From contig NZ_JQFJ01000002.1 in the NCBI RefSeq assembly GCF_000763945.1, forward strand, positions 2,097,501 through 2,161,500: a stretch of DNA of 64,000 bases, read 5' to 3'. This stretch comes from Sphingopyxis sp. MWB1 (lineage in GTDB: Bacteria > Pseudomonadota > Alphaproteobacteria > Sphingomonadales > Sphingomonadaceae). A model generated the notes under the pieces. It was not told the DNA's origin and ran no database searches. It saw only the letters and a list, made by a program, of their open reading frames with translations. The position numbers were made by a program, and so were the translations under genes. Positions 17,559 through 25,959 of this stretch are shown here, one piece after another (position 1 is the first letter of the stretch; each line of letters begins with the position of its first letter).

Positions 17559-18344
17559 ATGCGCGCCACGCCCGAACAGCAGAAAATCGCCAGCGCCTTT
17601 CTTTCGGCGCGCCAGAAAAAGACACCGCTTACCTCCTATCCCGGCCCGCTTCCGGCGACGATGGAGGAGGCTTATGCGATCCAGGATGCCGCGCTCGGTC
17701 TCGACGGGCGCCGGGTCGGGGGGTGGAAGGTCGGCCGGATCGCGGACGATCTTGTTTCCTGCTATGGCGAGCATCGGCTGACCGGTCCGATTTTTGCCGA
17801 GGAAATCGTCGATGCGGCGGATGGACGCTGCCCTGCCATGCCTGTTTTTGCCGGGGGTTTCGCGGCGGCGGAGGCCGAGCTGCTCCTGCGTTTCGGCGAG
17901 GTCGGCACGCGTGTCCATGATATCGATTCGATCCGCGATGCCATTGACGATGTCCGCATCGGCATAGAGGTTGCGAGCTCGCCCTTTCCGGGCATCAACA
18001 GCCATGGCCCGGCGGTGACCGCCTCCGATTATGGCAATAACAAGGGGTTGGTGCTGGGACCGGCGCTTGCGGACTGGCGGAGAAGCGATTTGCTTCGAAT
18101 GCCGGTCGAATTTCATATCGACGATCTTTGCGTGGGGCGGGGGACGATGGAAACAATGCTCGATGGCCCGTTCGGCTCGGCCCTGTTTCTCGTCCGGCTT
18201 TTGCGTGCACGCGGCATTGCGATTCCGCCGGGGACATGGGTGTCCGCCGGAGCGATAACCGGAGTTCATGAAATAGGCGCCGGACAGCGCGCCGAAGCGG
18301 TCTTCGACGGAAAAATCCGCGTTGCCTGCACTGTTACGGGATAA
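17559..18344 (+). CDS. FAH-superfamily hydratase (2-keto-4-pentenoate hydratase-like)
   Basis: A 261-residue enzyme of the MhpD branch of the fumarylacetoacetate-hydrolase fold. Family features visible are GGWKVGR, the metal-ligand segment AEAELLLRFGE, GIEVASSPF and the C-terminal TGVHEIGAGQ (usually TGxxPxxxGD). It heads the operon with exuT, uxaC and the uronate reductase, directly under the perfect operator, so it very likely acts on a uronate-derived 2-keto acid. No known step of the standard galacturonate route needs this family, so the reaction is unassigned. GAGAGGGAA precedes the ATG. Confidence 0.82.
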   Translation: MRATPEQQKIASAFLSARQKKTPLTSYPGPLPATMEEAYAIQDAALGLDGRRVGGWKVGRIADDLVSCYGEHRLTGPIFAEEIVDAADGRCPAMPVFAGGFAAAEAELLLRFGEVGTRVHDIDSIRDAIDDVRIGIEVASSPFPGINSHGPAVTASDYGNNKGLVLGPALADWRRSDLLRMPVEFHIDDLCVGRGTMETMLDGPFGSALFLVRLLRARGIAIPPGTWVSAGAITGVHEIGAGQRAEAVFDGKIRVACTVTG

Positions 18345-18364
18345 AAGACCAAAGGGAGGGGAAT

Positions 18365-19669
18365 ATGGCAGAGGTAATTTCAGGCGGGGGCGCAGCGGCG
18401 CCCGTGCCAAAGGCCGGGCGCTATCGCTGGATGATTGTGGCGCTGCTCTTTGCTGCAACGACCGTCAATTATATCGATCGCACCATGCTGGGCCTGCTTG
18501 CTCCGACTTTGGGCGACGAGCTTGGCTGGTCCGAAAATGATTATGGCAATATCGTCACGGCCTTTCAGGCGGCTTATGCCCTTGGCTTTCTGCTCATGGG
18601 CTGGCTGATCGACCGCTTTGGCCCCAAAATCGGCTATGCGCTGGCCATCGGCATCTGGACAATCGGCCATGTCGCGCACGGTTTTGCGTCCTCGGTCGCC
18701 TCCTTCATGGCGGCGCGCGTCATTCTGGGCGTGGGGGAAGCCGGGCATTTCCCCTCGGTCGTTCGCGCCTCCAGCGAATGGTTTCCGCAAAAGGAACGCG
18801 CTTATGCCATCGGCTGGGTGAACAGCGCGACGACCATCGGCGTCATCCTAACGGCCCCCACCATTGCCCTGTTCATGGTGGTACTGGGCTTCAACTGGCG
18901 CGAAACCTTCAGTTACACGGGCGCATTCGGAACCGCTTTATTCATTCTGTGGCTCTGGCTCTACAGCAATCCGCGCGAAAGCGGAAAGGTCAGCGAAAAG
19001 GAGCTGGCGTGGATCGAACATGATCCGCCCGAACAGATTGAACGTATCGGCTGGGGGCAAATCGTCACCAAGCGCGAGGCATGGGCCTTTGCTGCCGCCA
19101 AATTTCTGACCGATCCCGTCTGGTTCCTCATGCTCTTCTGGCTGCCCAAATATTTCAGCACCACCTATGACGTCGATCTCAAAATCGTACTCCTTCCGAT
19201 GATCATCATGTATCTTTTGTCCGATGTCGGCAGCATCGTCGGCGGCTGGGTCTCTTCGAAACTGATCCAGCGTGGACATAGCGTGAATTTCGCGCGCAAG
19301 GTGACGATGATCGGCGCGGGATGCTGCGTGCTGCCGCTGCTTTTTGTCTCGGGGCTGGAAAATATGTGGCTCGCGGTCGTGCTGATCGGCATCGCGCTGG
19401 CGGGGCATCAGGCCTTTTCCTCGACCATCCTCTCGATCCCGCCCGACATGTTCCCCAAACGCGCGGTCGGCTCGGTCATCGGGCTTGGCGGCTTCATGGG
19501 CGGCGTCGGCGGCATGATCATGGCCAAGTCGACGGGGCTGGTGCTCGATGCCACGGGCGGCAATTACACGCTGATCTTTGCCGCCTGCACGACCGTCTAT
19601 TTCCTGGCGGTTGCGGCGGTGCATCTGCTCAGCCCGCGGCTTGCCCCCGTTACCGTGGCGAGCGAATGA
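18365..19669 (+). CDS. exuT: hexuronate MFS transporter (ExuT/anion:cation symporter family)
   Basis: Inner-membrane symporter for galacturonate/glucuronate, 434 residues with about 12 TM segments. The ACS-family signature DRTMLGLLAPTL in TM1, the loop GWLIDRFGPKIGY and GVGEAGHFPSVVRASSEWFP are visible. It is 20 bp after the FAH-family gene and its stop overlaps the uxaC start (ATGA), which places it in the uronate operon. The hexuronate substrate follows from family plus context. Confidence 0.9.
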   Translation: MAEVISGGGAAAPVPKAGRYRWMIVALLFAATTVNYIDRTMLGLLAPTLGDELGWSENDYGNIVTAFQAAYALGFLLMGWLIDRFGPKIGYALAIGIWTIGHVAHGFASSVASFMAARVILGVGEAGHFPSVVRASSEWFPQKERAYAIGWVNSATTIGVILTAPTIALFMVVLGFNWRETFSYTGAFGTALFILWLWLYSNPRESGKVSEKELAWIEHDPPEQIERIGWGQIVTKREAWAFAAAKFLTDPVWFLMLFWLPKYFSTTYDVDLKIVLLPMIIMYLLSDVGSIVGGWVSSKLIQRGHSVNFARKVTMIGAGCCVLPLLFVSGLENMWLAVVLIGIALAGHQAFSSTILSIPPDMFPKRAVGSVIGLGGFMGGVGGMIMAKSTGLVLDATGGNYTLIFAACTTVYFLAVAAVHLLSPRLAPVTVASE

Positions 19670-21078
19670 CGCGTCCGCTTCGCCTGCATCCCGACCGCCT
19701 TTTCCCGTCCGATGCGGGGCAGCGCGACATTGCGCGCCGCCTTTATGCCGAGGTTGCGGACCTGCCGATCATCAGCCCGCACGGGCATACCGATCCGGCG
19801 TGGTTCGCGGCCAACGCCCATTTCGGCAACGCTGCCGAACTGCTGCTGCATCCCGACCATTATGTGTTCCGGATGCTCTATTCGCAGGGCGTGTCGCTGG
19901 ACGCGCTGGGGATTCGCAACCCCGACGCCGATCCGCGCGAAAGCTGGCGGCTGTTCGCGCAAAACTATCATCTGTTCCGCGGCACGCCGACGCGGATGTG
20001 GATGGACTGGGTGTTCGCCGAAGCCTTTGGCCTCGACGTCCAGTTCGAGGCTGCGACGTCCGATCTCTATTACGACCATATCACCGATGCGCTGGCGACT
20101 GACGCATTCCGTCCGCGCGCGCTGTTCGACCGATTCGGCATCGAGGTGATCGCGACGACCGAAAGCCCCCTCGACACGCTCGACCATCACCGCGTCGTCA
20201 GGGAAGCGAACGCGCGCGGCGAATGGGGCGGGCGCGTCATCACCGCCTATCGCCCCGACCCGGTCGTCGATCCCGAATATGAAGGGTTCCGCGACAATCT
20301 CGCGCGCCTGTCGCAGCTGTCGGGCGAGGACGCCTTTTCCTATGCCGGTTATCTCGCCGCGCACCGAAACCGCCGCGCCTTCTTCGCCGAATTGGGCGCG
20401 ACCTCGACCGACCATGGCCACCCGACCGCCGCGACCGCCGACCTGTCGGATGCCGAAGCCGAGGCGCTGTTCGCGCGGGTCACCGCAGCCGACGTCTCGC
20501 CCGCCGATGCCGAACTGTTCCGCGCGCATATGCTCACCGTGATGGCCGGGATGAGCCTCGACGACGGGCTCGTCATGCAAATCCATCCGGGCAGCTTCCG
20601 CAACCACAACCCGTGGCTGTTCGAACGCTATGGCCGCGACAAGGGCGCCGATATTCCGACGAGTACCGACTATGTTCATGCGCTGCGCCCGCTGCTTGGC
20701 AAATATGGCAATGATCCGGCGCTGACGATCATTCTCTTCACGCTTGATGAGACGAGCTATGCGCGCGAACTCGCGCCGCTCGCGGGTCATTATCCGGCGC
20801 TGAAGCTTGGCCCGGCCTGGTGGTTCCACGACAGCCCCGAAGGGATGCGGCGCTTTCGCAGCCAGGTGACCGAGACCGCGGGCTTCTACAATAGCGTCGG
20901 CTTCAACGACGACACGCGCGCCTTTCTGTCGATCCCCGCGCGCCACGATGTCGCGCGGCGCATCGACTGCGGCTTCCTCGCGCAGCTCGTCGCTGAACAT
21001 CGGCTGGAGGAATGGGAAGCCGCCGAACTCGCGGTCGACCTCAGCTATAATCTCGCCAAGGCGGCTTATCGGCTGTGA
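19666..21078 (+). CDS. uxaC: glucuronate/galacturonate isomerase
   Basis: Converts D-galacturonate to D-tagaturonate and D-glucuronate to D-fructuronate. The 470-residue length matches UxaC. The amidohydrolase-like metal motif appears early as ISPHGHTDPAWF, and HPGSFRNHNPWLFERYG and GPAWWFHDSPEGMRRF are typical late segments. The ATG at 19666 overlaps the exuT stop; the gene's own stop overlaps the GTG start of the reductase, indicating translational coupling along the operon. Confidence 0.95.
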   Translation: MTRPLRLHPDRLFPSDAGQRDIARRLYAEVADLPIISPHGHTDPAWFAANAHFGNAAELLLHPDHYVFRMLYSQGVSLDALGIRNPDADPRESWRLFAQNYHLFRGTPTRMWMDWVFAEAFGLDVQFEAATSDLYYDHITDALATDAFRPRALFDRFGIEVIATTESPLDTLDHHRVVREANARGEWGGRVITAYRPDPVVDPEYEGFRDNLARLSQLSGEDAFSYAGYLAAHRNRRAFFAELGATSTDHGHPTAATADLSDAEAEALFARVTAADVSPADAELFRAHMLTVMAGMSLDDGLVMQIHPGSFRNHNPWLFERYGRDKGADIPTSTDYVHALRPLLGKYGNDPALTIILFTLDETSYARELAPLAGHYPALKLGPAWWFHDSPEGMRRFRSQVTETAGFYNSVGFNDDTRAFLSIPARHDVARRIDCGFLAQLVAEHRLEEWEAAELAVDLSYNLAKAAYRL

Positions 21079-22400
21079 GGCTGTCGGCGAAGACCCCGAT
21101 CCCGGCGTCGGTGCGGACGCCGGACTATGACCGCAGCGCGCAGGCGGCGGGGATCGTCCATATGGGCATCGGCGCCTTTCACCGCGCGCATCAGGCGGTC
21201 TATACCGACGATGCGATGGGCGCAGGGGACAAGGGCTGGGGGATCACCGGCGTGTCGCTGCGCTCGGGCGATGTCGCGGCACAGCTTGATCCGCAGGACG
21301 GCCTCTATACCGTCAGCACGCGCAGTGCAGACGGAACCGACCTGCGCCTGATCGGGGCGGTGCGGCGCGTGCTCGTCGCGGGCGAAACCCCGCAAGCCGT
21401 TATCGACGCCATTTCTTCCCCCGCGACGCACATCATCAGCTTCACCGTTACCGAGAAGGGCTATTTGCGCGCACCCGACGGTTCGCTCGACCTCGCAGCG
21501 GCGCGCGGGGCGTCGAGCCTCTATCGCTTCGTCGGCGCGGGGCTCGCGGCGCGGCATGCGGCAGGGCTGTCCGGTCTGACGCTGCTCAGCTGCGACAATC
21601 TCGCGAACAATGGCGCGGTGTTGCGCGCGCTGATGCGCGACTATCTTGCTGCCGAGCATCCCGATCTCCTCGACTGGTTCGAGCGCGAATGCCGCTGCCC
21701 GGCGACGATGATCGACCGCATCGTGCCTGCAACCACCGACGCCGACCGCGACGCGACCCAAGCGGTGCTCGGCGCGCGCGACGAAGGCGCGGTGGTCACC
21801 GAAGCCTTCAGCCAATGGGTGATCGAGGATGATTTCGCCGGCCCCCGCCCGCGTTGGGAGGATGTCGGCGCCCAGCTTGTCGCCGATGTCGCGCCCTATG
21901 AAACGGCAAAGCTGAGGATGCTCAACGGCGCGCATTCGGCGCTCGCCTATATCGGGCTGGGGCGCGGCCACGCCTATGTCCACCAGGCGGTCGCCGACCC
22001 CACTATCCGCCCGCTGATCGATCGGCTGATGCGCGAAGAGGCGGCGCCGACGATCGACGCCGCGCCGGGGCAGGATCTTGCCGCCTATGCCGGCGCGCTG
22101 ATGCGTCGCTTCGCCAACCCCGCGCTCGACCACCGGCTCATTCAGATCGCGATGGATGGCAGCCAGAAAATCCCGCAGCGCTGGCTCGAAACGCTGGCGT
22201 GGCACCAGAAACGCGGGCAGCGATGCCCCGCGCTGGAGGCAGCGGTCGCGGCGTGGATCGCCTTTCTACGCAGCGATTATCCGGTCGACGATCCGCTCGC
22301 GGACAAGCTCCGCGACGCAGCTGCAGCCCCCGATGCGATGGAACGGCTGTTCGGGGCCGGCGGGCTGATCGCGTCGGACTGGCGCCCCAAAGCGGATTAG
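21075..22400 (+). CDS. mannitol dehydrogenase-family uronate reductase (UxuB type; tagaturonate or fructuronate reductase)
   Basis: NADH-dependent reductase of 441 residues, starting at a GTG that overlaps the uxaC stop. The N-terminal nucleotide motif is GIGAFHRAHQAVYTDD, as in UxuB and mannitol dehydrogenases rather than the UxaB form. KLRMLNGAHSALAYIG carries the family's catalytic region. Because UxaA but no UxuA is in this window, pathway logic calls for tagaturonate reduction, while sequence suggests fructuronate reduction; it may do both. Its stop overlaps the stop of the convergent LysR gene by two bases. Confidence 0.87.
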   Translation: MRLSAKTPIPASVRTPDYDRSAQAAGIVHMGIGAFHRAHQAVYTDDAMGAGDKGWGITGVSLRSGDVAAQLDPQDGLYTVSTRSADGTDLRLIGAVRRVLVAGETPQAVIDAISSPATHIISFTVTEKGYLRAPDGSLDLAAARGASSLYRFVGAGLAARHAAGLSGLTLLSCDNLANNGAVLRALMRDYLAAEHPDLLDWFERECRCPATMIDRIVPATTDADRDATQAVLGARDEGAVVTEAFSQWVIEDDFAGPRPRWEDVGAQLVADVAPYETAKLRMLNGAHSALAYIGLGRGHAYVHQAVADPTIRPLIDRLMREEAAPTIDAAPGQDLAAYAGALMRRFANPALDHRLIQIAMDGSQKIPQRWLETLAWHQKRGQRCPALEAAVAAWIAFLRSDYPVDDPLADKLRDAAAAPDAMERLFGAGGLIASDWRPKAD

Positions 22401-23290
22401 GGTCGGTCCGGCACCAACACCTCGCGGCTCTCGCGCACCTCGCCATCCAGCCAATCGATAAACGCGCGTATCCGGGGCTGCTGCGCCACATCGCGGTGCA
22501 GCGCGAGCCAGAAACTGCGTGTGATCGCCTGTTCGCGCCGCACGCGCCGCAGCGCGGGGTCGCGCTCCGCCAGGAAGCAGGGTAGCACGCCAACGCCAGC
22601 GCCCCCGGCGATCATCCGCCGCTGGGCAAGGATCGACGAGGAGCGGATGGCGGCGCGCAATCCGGGCTCGATCTCCCCCAGATAATCGAGCTCGGGCGCA
22701 TAAAGAATGTCGGGGATATAGCCGATCACCGGAATCGCCGCGCGCGACAGCGGCGCGGTCTCCACCGCTTCCGCCCAGTCCTGCCGTCCCGCCGGGGCAT
22801 AAAGGCCAAGGCTGTAATCGGCGAGCTTGCGCGTGATCAGCGGGCCCTTGCGCGGCCGCGCGAGCAGAATCGCCATATCGGCTTCGCGCCGCGATGGATT
22901 GAGGAAGCCCGAAGAGGCGACAAGGTCGATTTCCAGCTCGGGATGCGCGGCGACAAAGGCGCCGAGGCGCGGCGCAATGAAGCTGTTGCCGAAACCCTCG
23001 GACACGCTGATCCGCAATTGGCCCGACAACGCCGCGCGCCCGCCTTCGCTGGCGTGAACCCGCGCCGCCGCAGCCGCCATCGCCTCGGCATGGGGAACCA
23101 GCGCCCGTCCGGCAGCGGTCAGCGTAAAGCCTGCGGGCGCGCGCTCGAACAAGGTCTGGTCGAGCGCCTTTTCGAGCGCGCCCACGCGGCGGCTGACCGT
23201 GGTCGGGTCGACATGCAGCGCCTGCGCCGCACGCGCGAGCTTGCCGTGGCGCGCGACCATCAGGAAATATTGCAGGGCATCCCAATCCAT
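22397..23290 (-). CDS. LysR-family transcriptional regulator
   Basis: A 297-residue regulator with the LysR winged helix at the N-terminus (KLARAAQALHVDPTTVSRRVGALE, about residues 16-39) and a substrate-binding C-terminal domain. The ATG at 23290 is preferred over an upstream TTG. It is divergent from mmsA across a 93-bp gap with a TGCAG-N7-CTGCA palindrome, so control of the valine operon or autoregulation is the natural guess. The effector cannot be inferred. Confidence 0.9.
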   Translation of the reverse strand: MDWDALQYFLMVARHGKLARAAQALHVDPTTVSRRVGALEKALDQTLFERAPAGFTLTAAGRALVPHAEAMAAAAARVHASEGGRAALSGQLRISVSEGFGNSFIAPRLGAFVAAHPELEIDLVASSGFLNPSRREADMAILLARPRKGPLITRKLADYSLGLYAPAGRQDWAEAVETAPLSRAAIPVIGYIPDILYAPELDYLGEIEPGLRAAIRSSSILAQRRMIAGGAGVGVLPCFLAERDPALRRVRREQAITRSFWLALHRDVAQQPRIRAFIDWLDGEVRESREVLVPDRP

Positions 23291-23302
23291 ATGCTGCAAT
23301 TA

Positions 23303-23319
23303 TGCAGCTTTGGACTGCA
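23303..23319. promoter_or_regulatory. candidate LysR-type binding palindrome between lysR and mmsA
   Basis: TGCAG-N7-CTGCA is an exact inverted repeat, with further TGCA copies on either side (TGCTGCAAT at 23292 and TTGCAATT at 23333). It lies just upstream of the LysR start, where LysR proteins usually bind. Assignment is by position only. Confidence 0.4.
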
Positions 23320-23383
23320 AGTCTATCCCTTGCAATTTAACCCCTGTTGGTCTCAGTCGGCGGTAACCAGATACGGGAGACGA

Positions 23384-24889
23384 ATGGCCATGCGACAGAT
23401 CGACCACCATATTGCCGGCGGCGCCGAAGGACTCGGCGCCAGCCGCAAGAGCGCGATCTTCGATCCCAACAATGGCGGCGTGCAGGCCGAGGTTGCGCTT
23501 GGCGACCGCGCGCTGCTCGACCGCGCCGTCGCGGCGGCGAAAAAGGCACAGCCCGCCTGGGCCGCGACCAACCCGCAGCGCCGCGCGCGTGTGATGTTCG
23601 AATTCAAACGCCTCGTCGAAGCCAATATGAACGAGCTCGCCGAAATGCTGTCGAGCGAACATGGCAAGGTGATCGCCGATTCGAAGGGCGACATTCAGCG
23701 CGGGCTCGAAGTCATCGAATTCTGCTGCGGCATCCCGCATGTGCTGAAGGGCGAATATACGCAGGGCGCGGGCCCCGGCATCGACGTCTATTCGATGCGC
23801 CAGCCAATCGGTATCGGCGCCGGCATCACCCCGTTCAACTTCCCCGCGATGATCCCGCTGTGGATGGGCGGTGTCGCAACCGCCGTGGGCAACGCCTTCA
23901 TCCTCAAGCCCAGCGAGCGCGACCCCTCGGTCCCCGTGCGCCTCTCCGAACTCTTCCTCGAAGCCGGGATGCCCGAGGGGATTTTCCAGACCGTCCACGG
24001 CGACAAGGAAATGGTCGACGCGATTTTGGATCATCCCGACATCGGAGCAGTCAGCTTCGTCGGCTCGTCGGACATCGCCCATTATGTCTATAATCGCGGC
24101 GTTTCGAACGGAAAGCGCGTGCAGGCGATGGGCGGCGCGAAGAACCACGGCATCGTCATGCCCGATGCCGACCTCGACCAGGTGGTCAACGACCTCACCG
24201 GCGCCGCCTTCGGCTCGGCGGGCGAACGCTGCATGGCGCTTCCCGTCGTCGTTCCGGTCGGCGAAGATACGGCAAATCGCCTCCGCGAAAAGCTGGTCCC
24301 CGCCATCGAGGCGCTGCGCGTCGGCGTGTCGACCGATGCCGAGGCGCATTATGGCCCGGTGGTGACGCAGGCGCACAAGGAAAAGGTCGAAGGCTGGATC
24401 GCCAAATGCGCCGACGAGGGCGCCGAGCTGGTCATCGACGGGCGCGGCTTCAGCCTTCAGGGGCATGAGCAGGGCTTCTTCGTCGGCCCGACTTTGTTCG
24501 ACCATGTCACCCCCGACATGGAAAGCTACAAGGAGGAAATCTTCGGCCCCGTGCTCCAGATCGTTCGCGCGCCCGATTTCGAAACCGCGCTCGAACTGCC
24601 GTCGAAGCATCAATATGGCAATGGCGTCGCGATCTTCACGCGCAACGGTCACGCCGCGCGCGAATTTGCCGCGCGCGTCAATGTCGGCATGGTCGGCATC
24701 AACGTACCGATCCCGGTGCCGGTCGCCTATCATACGTTCGGCGGCTGGAAGCGCTCGGCGTTCGGCGACACCAACCAGCACGGCATGGAAGGCGTCAAAT
24801 TCTGGACGAAGGTGAAGACCGTCACCGCGCGCTGGCCCGACGGCTCGCCCGACGGCGGTAACGCCTTTGTCATTCCGACGATGGGTTGA
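23384..24889 (+). CDS. mmsA: methylmalonate-semialdehyde dehydrogenase (CoA-acylating)
   Basis: Last step of valine degradation: methylmalonate semialdehyde plus CoA and NAD to propionyl-CoA. The 501-residue protein has the aldehyde-dehydrogenase core GITPFNFPAMIPLWM, the NAD loop FVGSSDIAHYVYNRG and the catalytic Cys near residue 283 in GSAGERCMA. GGGAGA precedes the ATG at 23384. An open frame continues upstream through the antisense strand of lysR but contains no family sequence. It is the first gene of the valine operon ending at mmsB. Confidence 0.94.
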   Translation: MAMRQIDHHIAGGAEGLGASRKSAIFDPNNGGVQAEVALGDRALLDRAVAAAKKAQPAWAATNPQRRARVMFEFKRLVEANMNELAEMLSSEHGKVIADSKGDIQRGLEVIEFCCGIPHVLKGEYTQGAGPGIDVYSMRQPIGIGAGITPFNFPAMIPLWMGGVATAVGNAFILKPSERDPSVPVRLSELFLEAGMPEGIFQTVHGDKEMVDAILDHPDIGAVSFVGSSDIAHYVYNRGVSNGKRVQAMGGAKNHGIVMPDADLDQVVNDLTGAAFGSAGERCMALPVVVPVGEDTANRLREKLVPAIEALRVGVSTDAEAHYGPVVTQAHKEKVEGWIAKCADEGAELVIDGRGFSLQGHEQGFFVGPTLFDHVTPDMESYKEEIFGPVLQIVRAPDFETALELPSKHQYGNGVAIFTRNGHAAREFAARVNVGMVGINVPIPVPVAYHTFGGWKRSAFGDTNQHGMEGVKFWTKVKTVTARWPDGSPDGGNAFVIPTMG

Positions 24890-24977
24890 TTGGCCGGGCC
24901 ATGAAACTGCCGTCGCTCATCGGGCATTTCCTCTTTCAGGCACCGGCACGATGCCGGCGCTGCGAAGGAGAATGACG

Positions 24978-25532
24978 ATGATGCGCTGGATATTACCGGC
25001 GACTGCCCTGACGCTTGCGGCTTGCGGCGGCGGCCAGAGCGATGGCGAGCAAAATGCGCCAGTGGGGGAAGATGCCGTTCCCGACATGGCGGCTCCCATA
25101 GGCAATCCGCCCGCCGAAAAGACCGAACCCTCCGACGCTGATCTCGGTTATGTGGTGGACCCCTCAATGCCGCCCCCGGCAACCGCTGAGCCGGGCATCG
25201 GCGCGGGCGACAAGATGATCCCGGCACCGATCCGGGGAAGCTGGGCGCTCGACGCGGCTGACTGCACAAAGGAAAAGGGGGTCACGCTTCTGTCCATCGA
25301 CGCCGCGACGCTGCGTTTCTATGAATCGGCGGGCGAACTGATGCGCGTGCGCGATCGCAACGCCAGCCGCATCGTCGCCGATTTCCGGTTCAGCGGCGAA
25401 GGCGAAAACTGGAACCGGGTAATGCTGCTTGGGCTTGCCGATGGCGGCAAGACCTTGGTGCGCCGCGATTATGGCGAGGGTGCCGAACCCGCCTTGCTGC
25501 GCTATACACGCTGCGCCGCTCCGGCGGCATAA
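24978..25532 (+). CDS. putative lipoprotein, unknown function
   Basis: A 184-residue protein with a lipoprotein signal ending at LAACGGG (Cys near residue 16), then an acidic Pro-rich linker and a small folded region (residues about 85-184) with GSWALDAADCTKEKG and a C-terminal Cys that could form a disulfide. AAGGAG at 24965-24970 fits the second ATG at 24978. I do not recognise a named family. It sits inside the valine operon without an obvious metabolic role. Confidence 0.75.
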   Translation: MMRWILPATALTLAACGGGQSDGEQNAPVGEDAVPDMAAPIGNPPAEKTEPSDADLGYVVDPSMPPPATAEPGIGAGDKMIPAPIRGSWALDAADCTKEKGVTLLSIDAATLRFYESAGELMRVRDRNASRIVADFRFSGEGENWNRVMLLGLADGGKTLVRRDYGEGAEPALLRYTRCAAPAA

Positions 25533-25553
25533 AGGATGCAAGGGAGATTAATA

Positions 25554-25853
25554 ATGGATATTCGTTTGATTGCCGCTGCCGCCGCCCTCCCGCTCGCGGG
25601 CTGTGCGGGCGGCTATGCTGCTACCGATCCTGTAACGCCGCCCGCCCCCGCCACCTGCAACGCCGACGCCGTGCAAAGCTTTGTAGGCCAAACTGCGACA
25701 GCCGATGTTGGCGCGGCCATTCTAAAGGCCAGCGGCGCGCGCACCCTCCGCTGGGGTCCGCCACGTTCGGCAATGACGATGGATTATCGCGAAGACCGCG
25801 TGAACGTCACTTATGACGACAGCAACAAGATTGAAAAAATCACCTGTGGCTGA
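25554..25853 (+). CDS. small lipoprotein, peptidase-inhibitor I78-like
   Basis: A 99-residue protein with a lipobox LAGC at about residue 17. The C-terminal two-thirds matches the I78 inhibitor pattern: CNADAVQSFVGQ, then a segment ending DYREDRVNVTYDDSNKI and the final CG, with two cysteines placed to form the expected bridge. I78 proteins inhibit serine peptidases; whether this one does is not tested. AAGGGAGAT gives a well-spaced ribosome site. It follows the previous lipoprotein by 21 bp. Confidence 0.75.
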   Translation: MDIRLIAAAAALPLAGCAGGYAATDPVTPPAPATCNADAVQSFVGQTATADVGAAILKASGARTLRWGPPRSAMTMDYREDRVNVTYDDSNKIEKITCG

Positions 25854-25959
25854 CGCCCAGGGGGCCGCGCGGACGACCGTCGCGGCCCCTCTGCTCCATC
25901 GCTTGGGGCGCGCAATATGTCGCCAGCCTGACGGCCTAGCGTGACGACAGAGAAGAGAC

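Noticed and set aside
23358..23372. GGTAACCAGATAC before mmsA as a LacI half-site
   Set aside because: Just one arm is present and the ACCGGT centre is missing.
22943..23383. An upstream extension of mmsA across the lysR region giving a 648-residue protein
   Set aside because: The extra 147 residues are antisense to lysR and have no aldehyde-dehydrogenase sequence; a ribosome site supports 23384.
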